From: Streptomyces sp. RB17
GTDB taxonomy: Bacteria; Actinomycetota; Actinomycetes; Streptomycetales; Streptomycetaceae
DNA length: 64,000 nucleotides
Assembly: GCF_009604455.1 (NCBI RefSeq)
Contig: NZ_WEGL01000002.1
Coordinates: 992,001-1,056,000 of the forward strand
Direction of reading: 5' to 3'
A program made the position numbers and the translations under genes. How positions within the stretch are numbered: position 1 is the first letter of the stretch; each line of letters opens with the position of its first letter. The notes beneath the pieces are model-generated. The model was not told the origin of the DNA. It made no database searches and saw only the letters and a program-made list of their open reading frames with translations. Shown here in pieces: positions 54,848 to 62,975 of this stretch.

Positions 54848-55867
54848 ATGCAGTACCGCACCTTGGGCCGCACCGGCGTGCAGGTCAGCTCCCTCGCGCT
54901 CGGCGCGATGAACTTCGGCCGGATCGGACGCACCACCCAGGACGAGGCCACGGCCATCGTCGACGCCGCTCTCGACGGCGGGATCAACCTCATCGACACC
55001 GCCGACATGTACGGCGACGGCGAGTCCGAGGAGATGGTCGGCAAGGCCATCGCGGGCCGCCGTGACGACATCGTGCTGGCGACGAAGGCCGCCATGCCCA
55101 TGGGCGACGAGCGCAACCACCGGGGCGGTTCGCGCCGCTGGCTGGTCACCGCGCTGGACGACAGCCTGCGCCGCCTCGGTGTCGACCATGTCGACCTCTA
55201 CCAGATCCACCGGTGGGACCCGAACACCAGCGATGAGGAGACGCTGTCGGCGCTGACCGACCTGCAACGTGCGGGAAAGATCCGCTACTTCGGCTCCTCG
55301 ACCTTCCCGGCGTACCGCATCGTCCAGGCCCAGTGGGCCGCGCGTGAGCACCACCTGAGCCGTTACGTCACCGAACAGCCCAGCTACTCCGTCCTGCAGC
55401 GCGGGATCGAGAGTCATGTGCTGCCCGTGGCCGAGGAGTACGGGCTCGGTGTGCTCGTGTGGAGCCCGCTCGCCTCGGGCTGGCTGTCGGGCGCGGTCCG
55501 TGCGGGCCGGGACATCGCCACCAACCGCTCGGCGTCCATGCCGCAACGCTTCGACCTCGGCGTCCCCGCCAACAGGGCCAGGATCGAAGCCGTCGAGCGG
55601 CTGGCCAGGGTCGCCGACGAGGCCGGTCTCACGCTGATCCAGCTCGCGCTCGGTTTCGTGACCGCGCATCGCGCCGTGACCAGCGCGCTCGTCGGCCCCC
55701 GCACCCCGGACCACCTGCACGCCCAACTCGCCGCCGCCGACATCGTGTTGTCCGCCGACGTACTGGACGCCGTCGACGCGATCGTGGCCCCCGGTCTCGA
55801 CCTGGCCCCCGAGGAGAAGCACGACACCCCGCCCGCGCTGCTCGACCCGGCACTGCGACGCCGGTGA
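54848..55867 (+). CDS. Aldo/keto reductase
   Basis: 339 residues. AKR signatures: LGAMNFGRIG, NLIDTADMYGDGESEEMVG (catalytic Asp and Tyr), IVLATKAAMPMGD (catalytic Lys), VDLYQIHRWDPNTS (catalytic His) and LGVLVWSPLASGWLSG. NADPH-dependent carbonyl reductase of the YajO/tyrosine-auxotrophy-suppressor type. GAGGAGACAAGTC precedes the ATG at 54848. It is followed by an F420-type oxidoreductase gene with a start 65 bases past its stop, so they form an operon under the divergent TetR. Confidence 0.93.
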   Translation: MQYRTLGRTGVQVSSLALGAMNFGRIGRTTQDEATAIVDAALDGGINLIDTADMYGDGESEEMVGKAIAGRRDDIVLATKAAMPMGDERNHRGGSRRWLVTALDDSLRRLGVDHVDLYQIHRWDPNTSDEETLSALTDLQRAGKIRYFGSSTFPAYRIVQAQWAAREHHLSRYVTEQPSYSVLQRGIESHVLPVAEEYGLGVLVWSPLASGWLSGAVRAGRDIATNRSASMPQRFDLGVPANRARIEAVERLARVADEAGLTLIQLALGFVTAHRAVTSALVGPRTPDHLHAQLAAADIVLSADVLDAVDAIVAPGLDLAPEEKHDTPPALLDPALRRR

Positions 55868-55932
55868 GCGACGCATCCGCCACGGCGCTGTCCCGGACCA
55901 CCGAGTTCCCTGCGTCGAAAGGAACAACAGTC

Positions 55933-56811
55933 ATGCCGCACACGTCCCGGCCTCGCTTCGGAATCATGACCGCCCCCTCACAGGTCGACTACGACGACGT
56001 CCTGCGGGTCTGGCGCGAGGCGGACACGATCCCGGAGATCGAGCACGCCTGGTTGTTCGATCACCTCATGCCGATCTTCGGCGACGCGGACGGTCCGGCC
56101 TTCGAGGGCTGGACCCTGCTCTCGGCCCTCGCCGCCCACACCCGGCGACTGCGCATCGGCGTGCTCGTGACCAGCAACCGGTTCCGGCCGCCCGCGATGC
56201 TGGCCAAGATCGCCACGACCGTCGACATCGTCTCCGGCGGACGGCTCGACTTCGGGATCGGTGTCGGCTCACGTCCCGGCCATCCCCTGGCCCGCCGCGA
56301 GTACGAAGCACACGGCCTGCCCTTCCACGACTCCGCGCACGCCGTGGCGAGCCTCGCCGAAGCATGCACGGTGATCCGGCGGTTGTGGACGGAAGCCGAG
56401 CCCTTCGACTTCCACGGCACCCACCACCGCCTCACCGGAGCGTTCGGCAACCCCAAACCCGTCCAGCGCCCCCACCCGCCGATCCTCATCGGCGGCCGCT
56501 CGTCCGCCACGCTGCGCGTGGTCGCCGAGCACGCCGACCTGTGGAACATCCCCGGCGGCGGTGACATCGCCGACATCGCCGGCCGCAGCGCGCTGCTGGA
56601 CCGCTACTGCACCGAGATCGGCCGTGACCCCGCCTCGGTCACCCGCTCGATCCACCTGCCCGTGTCCTACGACCGGCCCGGCAGCACCCGGCACGCGATC
56701 GGCGCGGCGGTCGACGCCGGCTTCCGGCACATCGTGCTCGGACTGCCGTCGCCGTACCCTGCCGGGGTCGCCCGGTGGGTCACCGACGAGCTCATCGGCC
56801 CGTCGGCCTGA
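55933..56811 (+). CDS. LLM-class F420-dependent oxidoreductase
   Basis: 292 residues from ATG 55933; a longer frame from 55864 overlaps the previous stop but its N-terminal 23 residues do not look like the family. Luciferase-like monooxygenase pattern: FGIMTAPSQVDYDDVLRVW, WLFDHLMPIFGD, RLRIGVLVTSNRFRPPAMLAK, VSGGRLDFGIGVGS and the C-terminal ILIGGRSSATLRVVAEHADLWN. Probably uses F420 or FMN. Downstream gene of the AKR operon. Confidence 0.9.
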   Translation: MPHTSRPRFGIMTAPSQVDYDDVLRVWREADTIPEIEHAWLFDHLMPIFGDADGPAFEGWTLLSALAAHTRRLRIGVLVTSNRFRPPAMLAKIATTVDIVSGGRLDFGIGVGSRPGHPLARREYEAHGLPFHDSAHAVASLAEACTVIRRLWTEAEPFDFHGTHHRLTGAFGNPKPVQRPHPPILIGGRSSATLRVVAEHADLWNIPGGGDIADIAGRSALLDRYCTEIGRDPASVTRSIHLPVSYDRPGSTRHAIGAAVDAGFRHIVLGLPSPYPAGVARWVTDELIGPSA

Positions 56812-56863
56812 GCCGAGCCGGCCCGGCGGCACCTCCGGCCGCTCCGCGTATGATCACCGGCAA

Positions 56864-56939
56864 GGCGGGGTCGTAGCACAGAGGTAGTGCGCCGCGACAT
56901 CATCTCGGAGGGCGTTGGTTCGAATCCGACCGCCCCGCC
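56864..56939 (+). tRNA. tRNA-like sequence, probably degenerate
   Basis: 76 bases with GGCGGGG at the 5' end and CCCCGCC at the 3' end, a D-arm like GCAC-AGAGGTA-GTGC and a textbook T-arm GTTGG-TTCGAAT-CCGAC. The acceptor stem needs a bulged T (or is extended), the anticodon stem CCGCG/CTCGG has one mismatch and its loop ACATCAT lacks U33, and no CCA follows (CCT). So this is either a pseudo-tRNA or an unusual one; the anticodon cannot be assigned. Confidence 0.45.
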
Positions 56940-57058
56940 CCTCTCAGCACCACGACGGACGACTCCGGCCCGCAAGAGCCGGGCGCCGAGGCGGCCGCCC
57001 GGCCCGGCCCCGCGTCAGGCCGGCCGGTCCCGGTCACTGTGCGGCAGGCCCCGGCGAC

Positions 57059-57410
57059 TCACACGCTCCGACGCGCGTGCAGCAGGAACTCCTCGCGGTG
57101 CAGCGGGTTGTGGTCGGTCCGCCTGCGGGGTCGTGGCCGGGCGGGGGTGGCCGACGTCCGTCTCCAGGGCGCCCTCGCCGCCGGTGAGTTCGGGCAGCTC
57201 GGCTTCCAAGCCGTGCACGTGGTCCGCGGCGGGTACGTTGCCCTCGACGACGTACGCGTCCCCGGGCACAACGGGCGGGTGACCCAAGGCGCGGCGGCGG
57301 GCCAGGGCCGGTGATGCGACCGCGCAGTCGTCATCACACGGTTCGGGCACCCGTCGGCCGTACAGATCCCGCCGCAGCGTGGCATGGACCGTCTCCTCGA
57401 CGGCGGGCAT
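57059..57410 (-). pseudogene. C-terminal remnant of an Otr(A)-type ribosomal protection protein
   Basis: On the minus strand one frame gives VVEGNVPAADHVHGLEAEL and LPELTGGEGALETDVGHPRP, and after a frameshift near 57145 another gives RTDHNPLHREEFLLHARRSV and a stop at 57059. These are the C-terminal domain V and final helix of EF-G-like tetracycline ribosomal protection proteins such as Otr(A). The GTPase, domains II-IV and most of the gene are missing. The sequence upstream to about 57410 still shows codon bias. Confidence 0.7.
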
Positions 57411-57463
57411 GTGGCCCAGTCGGAGCGAGCCGGGATCGACCAGCCGTCGCGCCACTTGCCCCC

Positions 57464-57478
57464 TATGATAGTTTCATA
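57464..57478. promoter_or_regulatory. Palindrome upstream of the carboxymuconolactone decarboxylase-like gene
   Basis: TATGA-TAGTT-TCATA, perfect 5-bp arms with a 5-base centre, in an AT-rich island 51 bases before the TTG start. A MarR/TetR-type operator candidate; no regulator is adjacent. Confidence 0.5.
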
Positions 57479-57528
57479 TTCAACATCTGTACGGTGGTGG
57501 TCGGTCACCGCAGCCGGAGGAGCCAAGG

Positions 57529-58011
57529 TTGAGCAGTCCCGTCACGGCCGGCGCCACGCGGCGGATCTTCATCGACAAGCAGAGCCCCAAGGCGTACCAC
57601 GCGTTGTTGCAGACGTCCGAGGCGGTCCGGGCGACCGCCGCCGAGGCCGGCCTGGACCGCACCCTGGTGGAGCTGGTCAACCTCCGCGTGTCGCAGATCA
57701 ACGGCCGCGCCTATTGCCTGCACGTGCACACCCGCGCCGCGCTGCGGGCCGGCGACACCCCGGACCGTCTGGGCGTGCTCGCGGCCTGGCGCGAGACCGA
57801 GTTGTTCACGCCGGCCGAGCGGGCTGCGCTGGCGCTGGCCGAGGCGACCACGGCCGCTTCGGACGCCGCCGCTCAGGACGCCGCCTACGCGGTGGCGCGG
57901 GACGTGCTCACCGACGACCAGACAGCGGCGGTGATCTGGGTGGCCGTCACCATCAACGCCTTCAACCGGGTCTCGATCATGAGCAGGCATCCGGTGCGGC
58001 CGGAGCGGTGA
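57529..58011 (+). CDS. Carboxymuconolactone decarboxylase/AhpD-family protein with altered CxxC
   Basis: 160 residues. CMD fold: SPKAYHALLQTSEAVRATAA, LVELVNLRVSQINGRAYCLHVHT, LFTPAERAALALAEA and VAVTINAFNRVSI. In AhpD-like alkylhydroperoxidases the motif is GCxxCxxxH; here the first Cys is Arg (INGRAYCLHVH), leaving a single Cys. TTG start at 57529 with CGGAGGAG upstream is the best supported. Function is therefore uncertain: perhaps a one-Cys peroxidase-like or decarboxylase-like enzyme. Confidence 0.88.
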   Translation: MSSPVTAGATRRIFIDKQSPKAYHALLQTSEAVRATAAEAGLDRTLVELVNLRVSQINGRAYCLHVHTRAALRAGDTPDRLGVLAAWRETELFTPAERAALALAEATTAASDAAAQDAAYAVARDVLTDDQTAAVIWVAVTINAFNRVSIMSRHPVRPER

Positions 58012-58027
58012 CGGCGCGCGACCGCGT

Positions 58028-58936
58028 TCAGGGCGCGGTCCGCGGGTGCTGGCCGATCGTCTCCAGCAGCCGGGCGACCAGGGGATTGCGGTCGTTCCCG
58101 CGCCATGCGACGGCGACCCGGGTACGAGCCGTGCCGGGAGCGATCCGGCGGAAAGCCACCCCTTTGAGCCGCATACGACGGATGCTCGCCGGTGCCACGG
58201 ACACCCCCAGCCCCGTCTCCACCAGGGCGCACACCGTCTGCCACTCCACCGCGTGCTGCGAGATCCGGGGCGAGAACCCCGCCTCCTCGCACAGGCCGGT
58301 GATCCGGTCGTACAGCTGCGGGCCGACGGCGCGCGGCAGCAGGACGAACGGCTCGCCCGCCAACTGCGCGAGCGGCACCGTGCGCCGGGCGGCCAGCGGG
58401 TGCGCGGCCGGCAGCACCGCCACGAACGCCTCGCTGAGTACGGTCCTGAAGCCCAGCTCGGACATGTCGGCCGGGGGTTCCCGCAGCAGGCCGATGTCGA
58501 TGGTCCTGTCGCGCAGGGCGTCGAGCTGCGGCGCCGTGGTCATCTCACGGATGTCGAGGGACGCGTCGGGAAAGCGCTGCCGGAAGTCGCGCAGCAGGCC
58601 CGGCAGCACGGTCAGGGCCAGTGAGGCCGCGAAGCCGATCCGCAGCCGCCCGGACCGGCCGCAGCCGGCGGCCCGCGCCGCGGCCAGCCCGTCGGCGAGC
58701 CCGGCCAGGGTCTGCCGGGCGGCCGGCAGCAGCGCACGGCCGGCCGGGGTGAGCCGCACGCGCCCCGGTTCACGGTCGAAGAGCGCGTACCCGACCTTCT
58801 CCTCCAGCCGGCGGATCTGCTGGCTCAACGGGGGCTGGGCGATGCCCAGACGGGCGGCGGCGTGACCGAAGTGCAGTTCCTCGGCGAGCACGACGAAGGC
58901 GTGCAGTTGCGGCAGCGGGAGTTCGGGGCGGTCCAT
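58028..58936 (-). CDS. LysR-family regulator divergent from ridA
   Basis: 302 residues. HTH: LPQLHAFVVLAEELHFGHAAARLGIAQPPLSQQIRRLE in segments, followed by the linker helix and a periplasmic-binding-like effector domain (LRIGFAASLALTVLPGLL, IDIGLLREPP, PFVLLPRAVGP). Divergent from ridA with 72 bases in between, so it probably regulates ridA and itself. Start ATG 58936; no clear RBS. Confidence 0.93.
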   Translation of the reverse strand: MDRPELPLPQLHAFVVLAEELHFGHAAARLGIAQPPLSQQIRRLEEKVGYALFDREPGRVRLTPAGRALLPAARQTLAGLADGLAAARAAGCGRSGRLRIGFAASLALTVLPGLLRDFRQRFPDASLDIREMTTAPQLDALRDRTIDIGLLREPPADMSELGFRTVLSEAFVAVLPAAHPLAARRTVPLAQLAGEPFVLLPRAVGPQLYDRITGLCEEAGFSPRISQHAVEWQTVCALVETGLGVSVAPASIRRMRLKGVAFRRIAPGTARTRVAVAWRGNDRNPLVARLLETIGQHPRTAP

Positions 58937-58971
58937 ATGCCCAGAGATATCAGTCGATGAAGAACTCTGTA

Positions 58972-59001
58972 TTAGACGTATCGGCACTGGTCGCCTAGCG
59001 T
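58972..59001 (+). promoter_or_regulatory. ridA promoter, apparently leaderless
   Basis: TTAGAC (58972-58977), 18 bases, TAGCGT (58996-59001). The predicted start of transcription falls at the ATG (59009), and no Shine-Dalgarno is present. LysR binding is expected just upstream. Confidence 0.5.
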
Positions 59002-59008
59002 TCCGCGC

Positions 59009-59398
59009 ATGACAGAGCGACGTGCGATCCTCGGCGGCTCGACCTTCGAGGAACAGATCGGGTACGCCCGAGCCGTGGTCGACGGCGACTGGGTGCATGT
59101 GTCCGGCACCACCGGGTTCGACTACACCACCATGACGATCTCGGACGACGTCGTGGAGCAGGCCGAGCAGTGCCTGCGGACCATCGAGGCCGCTCTCACC
59201 GAGGCGAAGTGCACCTTCGCCGACGTGGTGCGGGTGCGCTATCTGCTGCCGGACCGCGCGGACTTCGAGCCCTGCTGGCCGGTGCTGCGCCGCTGCTTCG
59301 GCGCCGTCCGCCCGGCCGCCACCATGCTGCAGTGCGGCCTCGCCGACCCTCGCATGAAGATCGAGATCGAGGTGGACGCGCGCCGCCACGCGGATTGA
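59009..59398 (+). CDS. RidA/YjgF-family enamine deaminase-like protein
   Basis: 129 residues: AILGGSTFEEQIGYARAVVD, VHVSGTTGFDYTTMTI, EQAEQCLRTIEAALTEAKC, VRVRYLLPDRADFEPCWPVL and PAATMLQCGLADPRMKIEIE. RidA proteins hydrolyse reactive enamine/imine intermediates. The usual catalytic Arg before the last strand (PxRxxV) is not obvious: here PAATMLQC, so it belongs to a subgroup other than RidA1. Paired with a LysR regulator. Confidence 0.88.
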   Translation: MTERRAILGGSTFEEQIGYARAVVDGDWVHVSGTTGFDYTTMTISDDVVEQAEQCLRTIEAALTEAKCTFADVVRVRYLLPDRADFEPCWPVLRRCFGAVRPAATMLQCGLADPRMKIEIEVDARRHAD

Positions 59399-59453
59399 GC
59401 CCGCCCGCGTCACGGCTGGGCCCACGACACATGATGCGGTCCGAGCGCACCGT

Positions 59454-60731
59454 TCAGTCCGTTTCCGCCCTCTGTCCGGCGGTGCCCGCCCGGTCCCGTG
59501 CGCGCTGCGCGGGGCGCAGGAACGCGGTCCACCCGCCCTCCGGCTTCTCGCCGACCTGGAGGCTGCGCAGCTTCGCCAGGATCTCGGGGTCCTGGGCCTC
59601 CAGCCAGTCGACGAACTGCCGGAAGGAGACCAGACGCACGTCCTCCCGGCCGGCGATCTGCCGGAGCGCCTCCTCGGCCGCGTCCATGTAGATGCCGCCG
59701 TTCCACTGCTCGAAGTGGTTGCCGATGAACAGCGGCGCCCGGTTCGTCTCGTAGGCCCGCTGGAACCCGGCCAGGTACGACTGTGTCGCCTGGGCCCGCC
59801 AGTAGGGGTAGTTGTACGAAGGTGCCCGCGTCGTGGTCTTGGACTGGTTCGCCAGCATGTTGTAGTCCATGGACAGCACCTCGAAGGTGTGCCCGGGAAA
59901 AGGGATGCTCTGCAGTGGCAGGTCCCAGATGCCGCCCCGCTTCCCCGGCCAGCGTTGCAGCCCGCCGGGCGAGGAGGCGTCGTAGCGCCAGCCGAGTTCC
60001 CGTGCGACCGGCAGCAGGTCCGCCTGGCCGAGCAGACACGGGGTGCGGCCGCCCACGAGTTCCTTGTCGTAGTCGAAGGGGAGCGACGGCTCGTCGTGCC
60101 AACCGGTGTGCGTACGCCATGACGTGACGAAGGCCCGCGCCTGTTCGATCTCCGAACGCCATTGTGCGGAGGTCCAGTTGGCCACCGATCCGGGGCCGGT
60201 GCAGAAGTGCCCGTTGAAGTGTGTGCCGATCTCGTGGCCCTCCAGCCAGGCCTGACGGACGTACTTCAGCGTCACCTTGAGGTGTTCGTCGGTGAGATAG
60301 CCGATGTCGGAGGCGCCGACCGGGTTGTTCGGCGGGTCGTAGAGCCGCTTCTTGTCCTCCGGCAGGAGGTAGAGGCCGGACAGGAAGAAGGTCATGTGCG
60401 CGCCGTGGTCGCGGGCGAGCTCCAGGAAGCGCGGAAACAGGCCGGTGCCCAACTCGCCGGCGCCGTCCCAGGAGAACACCACGAACTGCGGCGGGGTCTG
60501 GCCGGGTTCGAGGGGCAGGGGCGACGCCGGCTGGTGCGGCTGACGTCCGGTGTACGACGTCGAGCCATCGCCGATCAGCCGGACCGTCCGCGGCTCGTCC
60601 GGGCTCCCGGGGGAGCCGTCGCGTCCGCCCCCGCCACCGCATGCGGCGAACGACGCCGCGGCCACCCCGATGCCCGCGCCGAGACCGAGGCGTGCCACAC
60701 CGCGGCGGCTGATCCCACTCATGGCCACCAT
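59454..60731 (-). CDS. Lipoprotein with divergent polysaccharide deacetylase domain
   Basis: 425 residues. Tat-like/lipoprotein signal SRRGVARLGLGAGIGVAAASFAAC. The NodB-like core is degenerate: FVVFSWDGAGE has only one Asp in motif 1, EIGTHFNGHFC gives a His-x-x-x-His pair, and FIGNHFEQW carries a late His. This is the large streptomycete deacetylase-like group of unknown activity. ATG at 60731 or 60722 are both possible. Located at the cell surface. Confidence 0.83.
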   Translation of the reverse strand: MVAMSGISRRGVARLGLGAGIGVAAASFAACGGGGGRDGSPGSPDEPRTVRLIGDGSTSYTGRQPHQPASPLPLEPGQTPPQFVVFSWDGAGELGTGLFPRFLELARDHGAHMTFFLSGLYLLPEDKKRLYDPPNNPVGASDIGYLTDEHLKVTLKYVRQAWLEGHEIGTHFNGHFCTGPGSVANWTSAQWRSEIEQARAFVTSWRTHTGWHDEPSLPFDYDKELVGGRTPCLLGQADLLPVARELGWRYDASSPGGLQRWPGKRGGIWDLPLQSIPFPGHTFEVLSMDYNMLANQSKTTTRAPSYNYPYWRAQATQSYLAGFQRAYETNRAPLFIGNHFEQWNGGIYMDAAEEALRQIAGREDVRLVSFRQFVDWLEAQDPEILAKLRSLQVGEKPEGGWTAFLRPAQRARDRAGTAGQRAETD

Positions 60732-60885
60732 CCCAACCCGCGCCCTGCCGCAACGCGTTGTGCGCACTCTCGGTCAAAACTCCTGTCGTTAGCACCATAA
60801 AGGTCATAAATATACAAACTGGTTAATCGGGTGCGGTGTGGCGTGCAAAGTGGCCGCAAAGCAGCGCCGACGTCACCCGCCCGGC

Positions 60886-61288
60886 TCATACGGCGCCCCG
60901 GGCGTCGTCCGTCACCTCGGCCACGCACTCGTCCGGGGGAGCGAAGGGCTCGGCTTCCTCGTCCGCCGCGAACTCGGCTTCCGCGAGCACCAGGCGTGGC
61001 CGGTGCGTCGTACTCGGCCGTCGACAGGTCCATGCCCATGACGAGCCCCTGCACGGTGCCGGGCGGGGCCGCCGGGACCTTCTGTGTGAGCTTCAACTCG
61101 ACGGTGCCGCAGGGGGTTTCGATGCGACGAAGCCTCAGGCGGGTGCCGGGCAGATAGCGGACGACGATCACACGGGTGGCGGTCGCCGACGATGGCGCGG
61201 GCTGGGCGGCCGGCAGGAAGCGTCGCTCACGTTCGTTCTGCCGGCGGTCCGGCTTCAACCGGCCGTCCGCCCTCTGCCTGCGGTACAT
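60886..61288 (-). pseudogene. CYTH-domain protein with internal deletion and frameshift
   Basis: On the minus strand the N-terminal half reads ERRFLPAAQ, VRYLPGTRLRLRRIET (the paired basic residues of CYTH), VELKLTQKVPA and GTVQGLVMGMDLSTAEYDA. It then stops making sense; a different frame picks up at RLVLAEAEFAADEEAE and CVAEVTDDARGAV with a stop at 60886. The middle of the triphosphate tunnel is missing. Intact homologues are stand-alone CYTH/adenylate-cyclase-thiamine-triphosphatase-like proteins common in Streptomyces. Confidence 0.68.
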
Positions 61289-61339
61289 CCGTCCCGCCCC
61301 GTCGTCGCACCCGGGTAGCGCGGGTCGGTCCGTGGTGCA

Positions 61340-62161
61340 TCAGCGGAACGCCGCCACGTTGCGCGCCGCCCACGCGGAGAAGGGGGCCGCGGGGCGCCCG
61401 AGCAGGCGTGCCACATCCGGGACCACCGCCTGCTCCTCCGGGGTGGGGGCGCCCAGGACGGCGAGGGTGCCTTCGGCGACGGCGGGCGGCATGAACCGGA
61501 CCATCTGGGCGTGGGCCTCCTCGCGGCTCTGCTCCACGAAGGTCACCGGCTCCCCGAGTGCGGCCGCGATCGCCGCGGCACGCTGCCGCGGGGTGGTGGG
61601 CTCCGGGCCGGTCAGCGTGTACGTGACGCCGTCGTGTCCGTTCGCGCGCAGGACGGCCGCCGCCACCGCGGCGACGTCGTCCGGATCGACGAACGGCAGC
61701 GCCACATCGGCGAACGGCGCCGCCGCGCTGCGGTATCGGCGGATCGGCTCGGCCCAGGCCAGCGCGTTGGAGGCCAGTCCGCCCGAGCGCAGCACGGTGA
61801 ACCGCAGCCCCGACTCGGCCACCGCCGTCTCGAAGCGAGCGGCGTGCGCGTACGTGTCCGGCCGGGTGCCCACGCCCTGCGAGGACAGCAGCACCACCTT
61901 GCCCGCCCCGGCCGCCGCGGCCTGGCTCAGGATGCCGGCCGGATCCTCTCCGGCCACGAGCAGGAACAGTGCCTTGGCGCCCTCCAGCGCGGGGGCGAGG
62001 CTCTGCGGTTCACCGAGATCGGCGGCGACCGCCCGCACGCCCGTCGGTACGTCCTCCTCGCCGATGTGCCGGGCGACGGCCGTCACCGTCTCCCCGGCCT
62101 GGATCAACGTCGCGACCAGGGCCCGTCCGACGTTCCCGGTGGCGCCCGTGACTACGATCAT
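61340..62161 (-). CDS. NmrA-like NAD(P)-binding oxidoreductase
   Basis: 273 residues. TGATGNVGRALVATLIQAG (GxxGxxG), AVAADLGEPQSLAPALEG, KVVLLSSQGVGTRP, FTVLRSGGLASNA, and a conserved late segment TYTLTGPEPTTPRQRAAAIA. AGGAG lies seven bases before the ATG. NmrA/QOR2-type quinone or redox-sensing reductase. Divergent from a TetR gene with matching 16-bp operators on both sides. Confidence 0.9.
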   Translation of the reverse strand: MIVVTGATGNVGRALVATLIQAGETVTAVARHIGEEDVPTGVRAVAADLGEPQSLAPALEGAKALFLLVAGEDPAGILSQAAAAGAGKVVLLSSQGVGTRPDTYAHAARFETAVAESGLRFTVLRSGGLASNALAWAEPIRRYRSAAAPFADVALPFVDPDDVAAVAAAVLRANGHDGVTYTLTGPEPTTPRQRAAAIAAALGEPVTFVEQSREEAHAQMVRFMPPAVAEGTLAVLGAPTPEEQAVVPDVARLLGRPAAPFSAWAARNVAAFR

Positions 62162-62177
62162 GGCAGCTCTCCTAGTG

Positions 62178-62193
62178 AGTTAGTTGACTAACT
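62178..62193. promoter_or_regulatory. Operator near the NmrA-like gene
   Basis: AGTTAGT-TG-ACTAACT, perfect 7-bp arms, 17 bases upstream of the NmrA-like start. Shares the 16-base pattern AGTYAGKTGACTRACT with the site at 62237. Confidence 0.82.
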
Positions 62194-62236
62194 AAGTCAG
62201 AACCCTAGAGTGCCGCGCGGCTCGTTGTCTATCCTT

Positions 62237-62252
62237 AGTCAGGTGACTGACT
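62237..62252. promoter_or_regulatory. Operator overlapping the tetR start codon
   Basis: AGTCAG-GTGA-CTGACT, perfect 6-bp arms; it covers the predicted transcription start and the GTG start of tetR (62243). A -10 (TATCCT, 62230-62235) sits just upstream, giving a leaderless, autorepressed transcript. Confidence 0.78.
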
Positions 62253-62935
62253 CAGATTCCGCCGCCGCGGCCCCGTCCGCGCGGCCCGGCCGATCCGGCC
62301 GGGGCGGCAAGCGCGAACGCCTGGTGAAGGCGGCTGTCCAGGTCTTCCATGAGCAGGGTGTGGAGAAGACCACCCTCGGCGACATCGCCCGCGCCGCCGA
62401 GGTGCCGCTCGGCAACGTCTACTACTACTTCAAGACCAAGGACCAGCTGGTCGAAGCCGCGGTGGACGCCCACTGCGAGCAACTGGACGCGCTCACGGTC
62501 CAGCTGGACACACTCCCGGATCCGGCCGCCCGGCTGACGGCCCTCGTCGCCGGCTGGGTCGACCAGCGTGAGACCGCGGCCCGCTTCGGCTGTCCCTTCG
62601 GCACCCTCGCCACCGAGCTCGACAAGCGTGACGACGGTCTGGACCGGGCCGCCGCGCAGGTCATGCGGGCCCTGCTCGACTGGGTGGAGTCCCAGTTCGC
62701 CCAGCTCGGCCGTGCCGACGCCGCCGCCCTCGCCGTCGACCTCGTCGCGGCCTACCAGGGCATCTCCGTCCTCACCAACACCTTGCGCGACCCCGGCCTG
62801 ATGGCCGCCCAGGGTGAACGCCTCCGGTCGTGGATCGCCGGCATCGCGCAGCGCCAGGCAAGCGGCAGAGCAGCGCACGCCGTCGGGGAGGCCTTTGTCG
62901 AGGAGGAGGACGTACGGCTGACGCGGCCGCGCTGA
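62243..62935 (+). CDS. TetR-family regulator of the NmrA-like gene
   Basis: 230 residues from GTG 62243; an alternative GTG at 62210 would add 11 residues. HTH: KRERLVKAAVQVFHEQG, TLGDIARAAEVPLGNVYYYF, KTKDQLVEAAVDAH. C-terminal part (FGCPFGTLATELDKRDDG) matches the TetR_C_6/QacR-like group often paired with quinone reductases. No RBS is visible before either start, consistent with a leaderless message. Confidence 0.88.
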   Translation: MTDSDSAAAAPSARPGRSGRGGKRERLVKAAVQVFHEQGVEKTTLGDIARAAEVPLGNVYYYFKTKDQLVEAAVDAHCEQLDALTVQLDTLPDPAARLTALVAGWVDQRETAARFGCPFGTLATELDKRDDGLDRAAAQVMRALLDWVESQFAQLGRADAAALAVDLVAAYQGISVLTNTLRDPGLMAAQGERLRSWIAGIAQRQASGRAAHAVGEAFVEEEDVRLTRPR

Positions 62936-62975
62936 CCGCGCCGCCCCTCTTCTCCTCGGCGCGCTCTGCCGCGGT

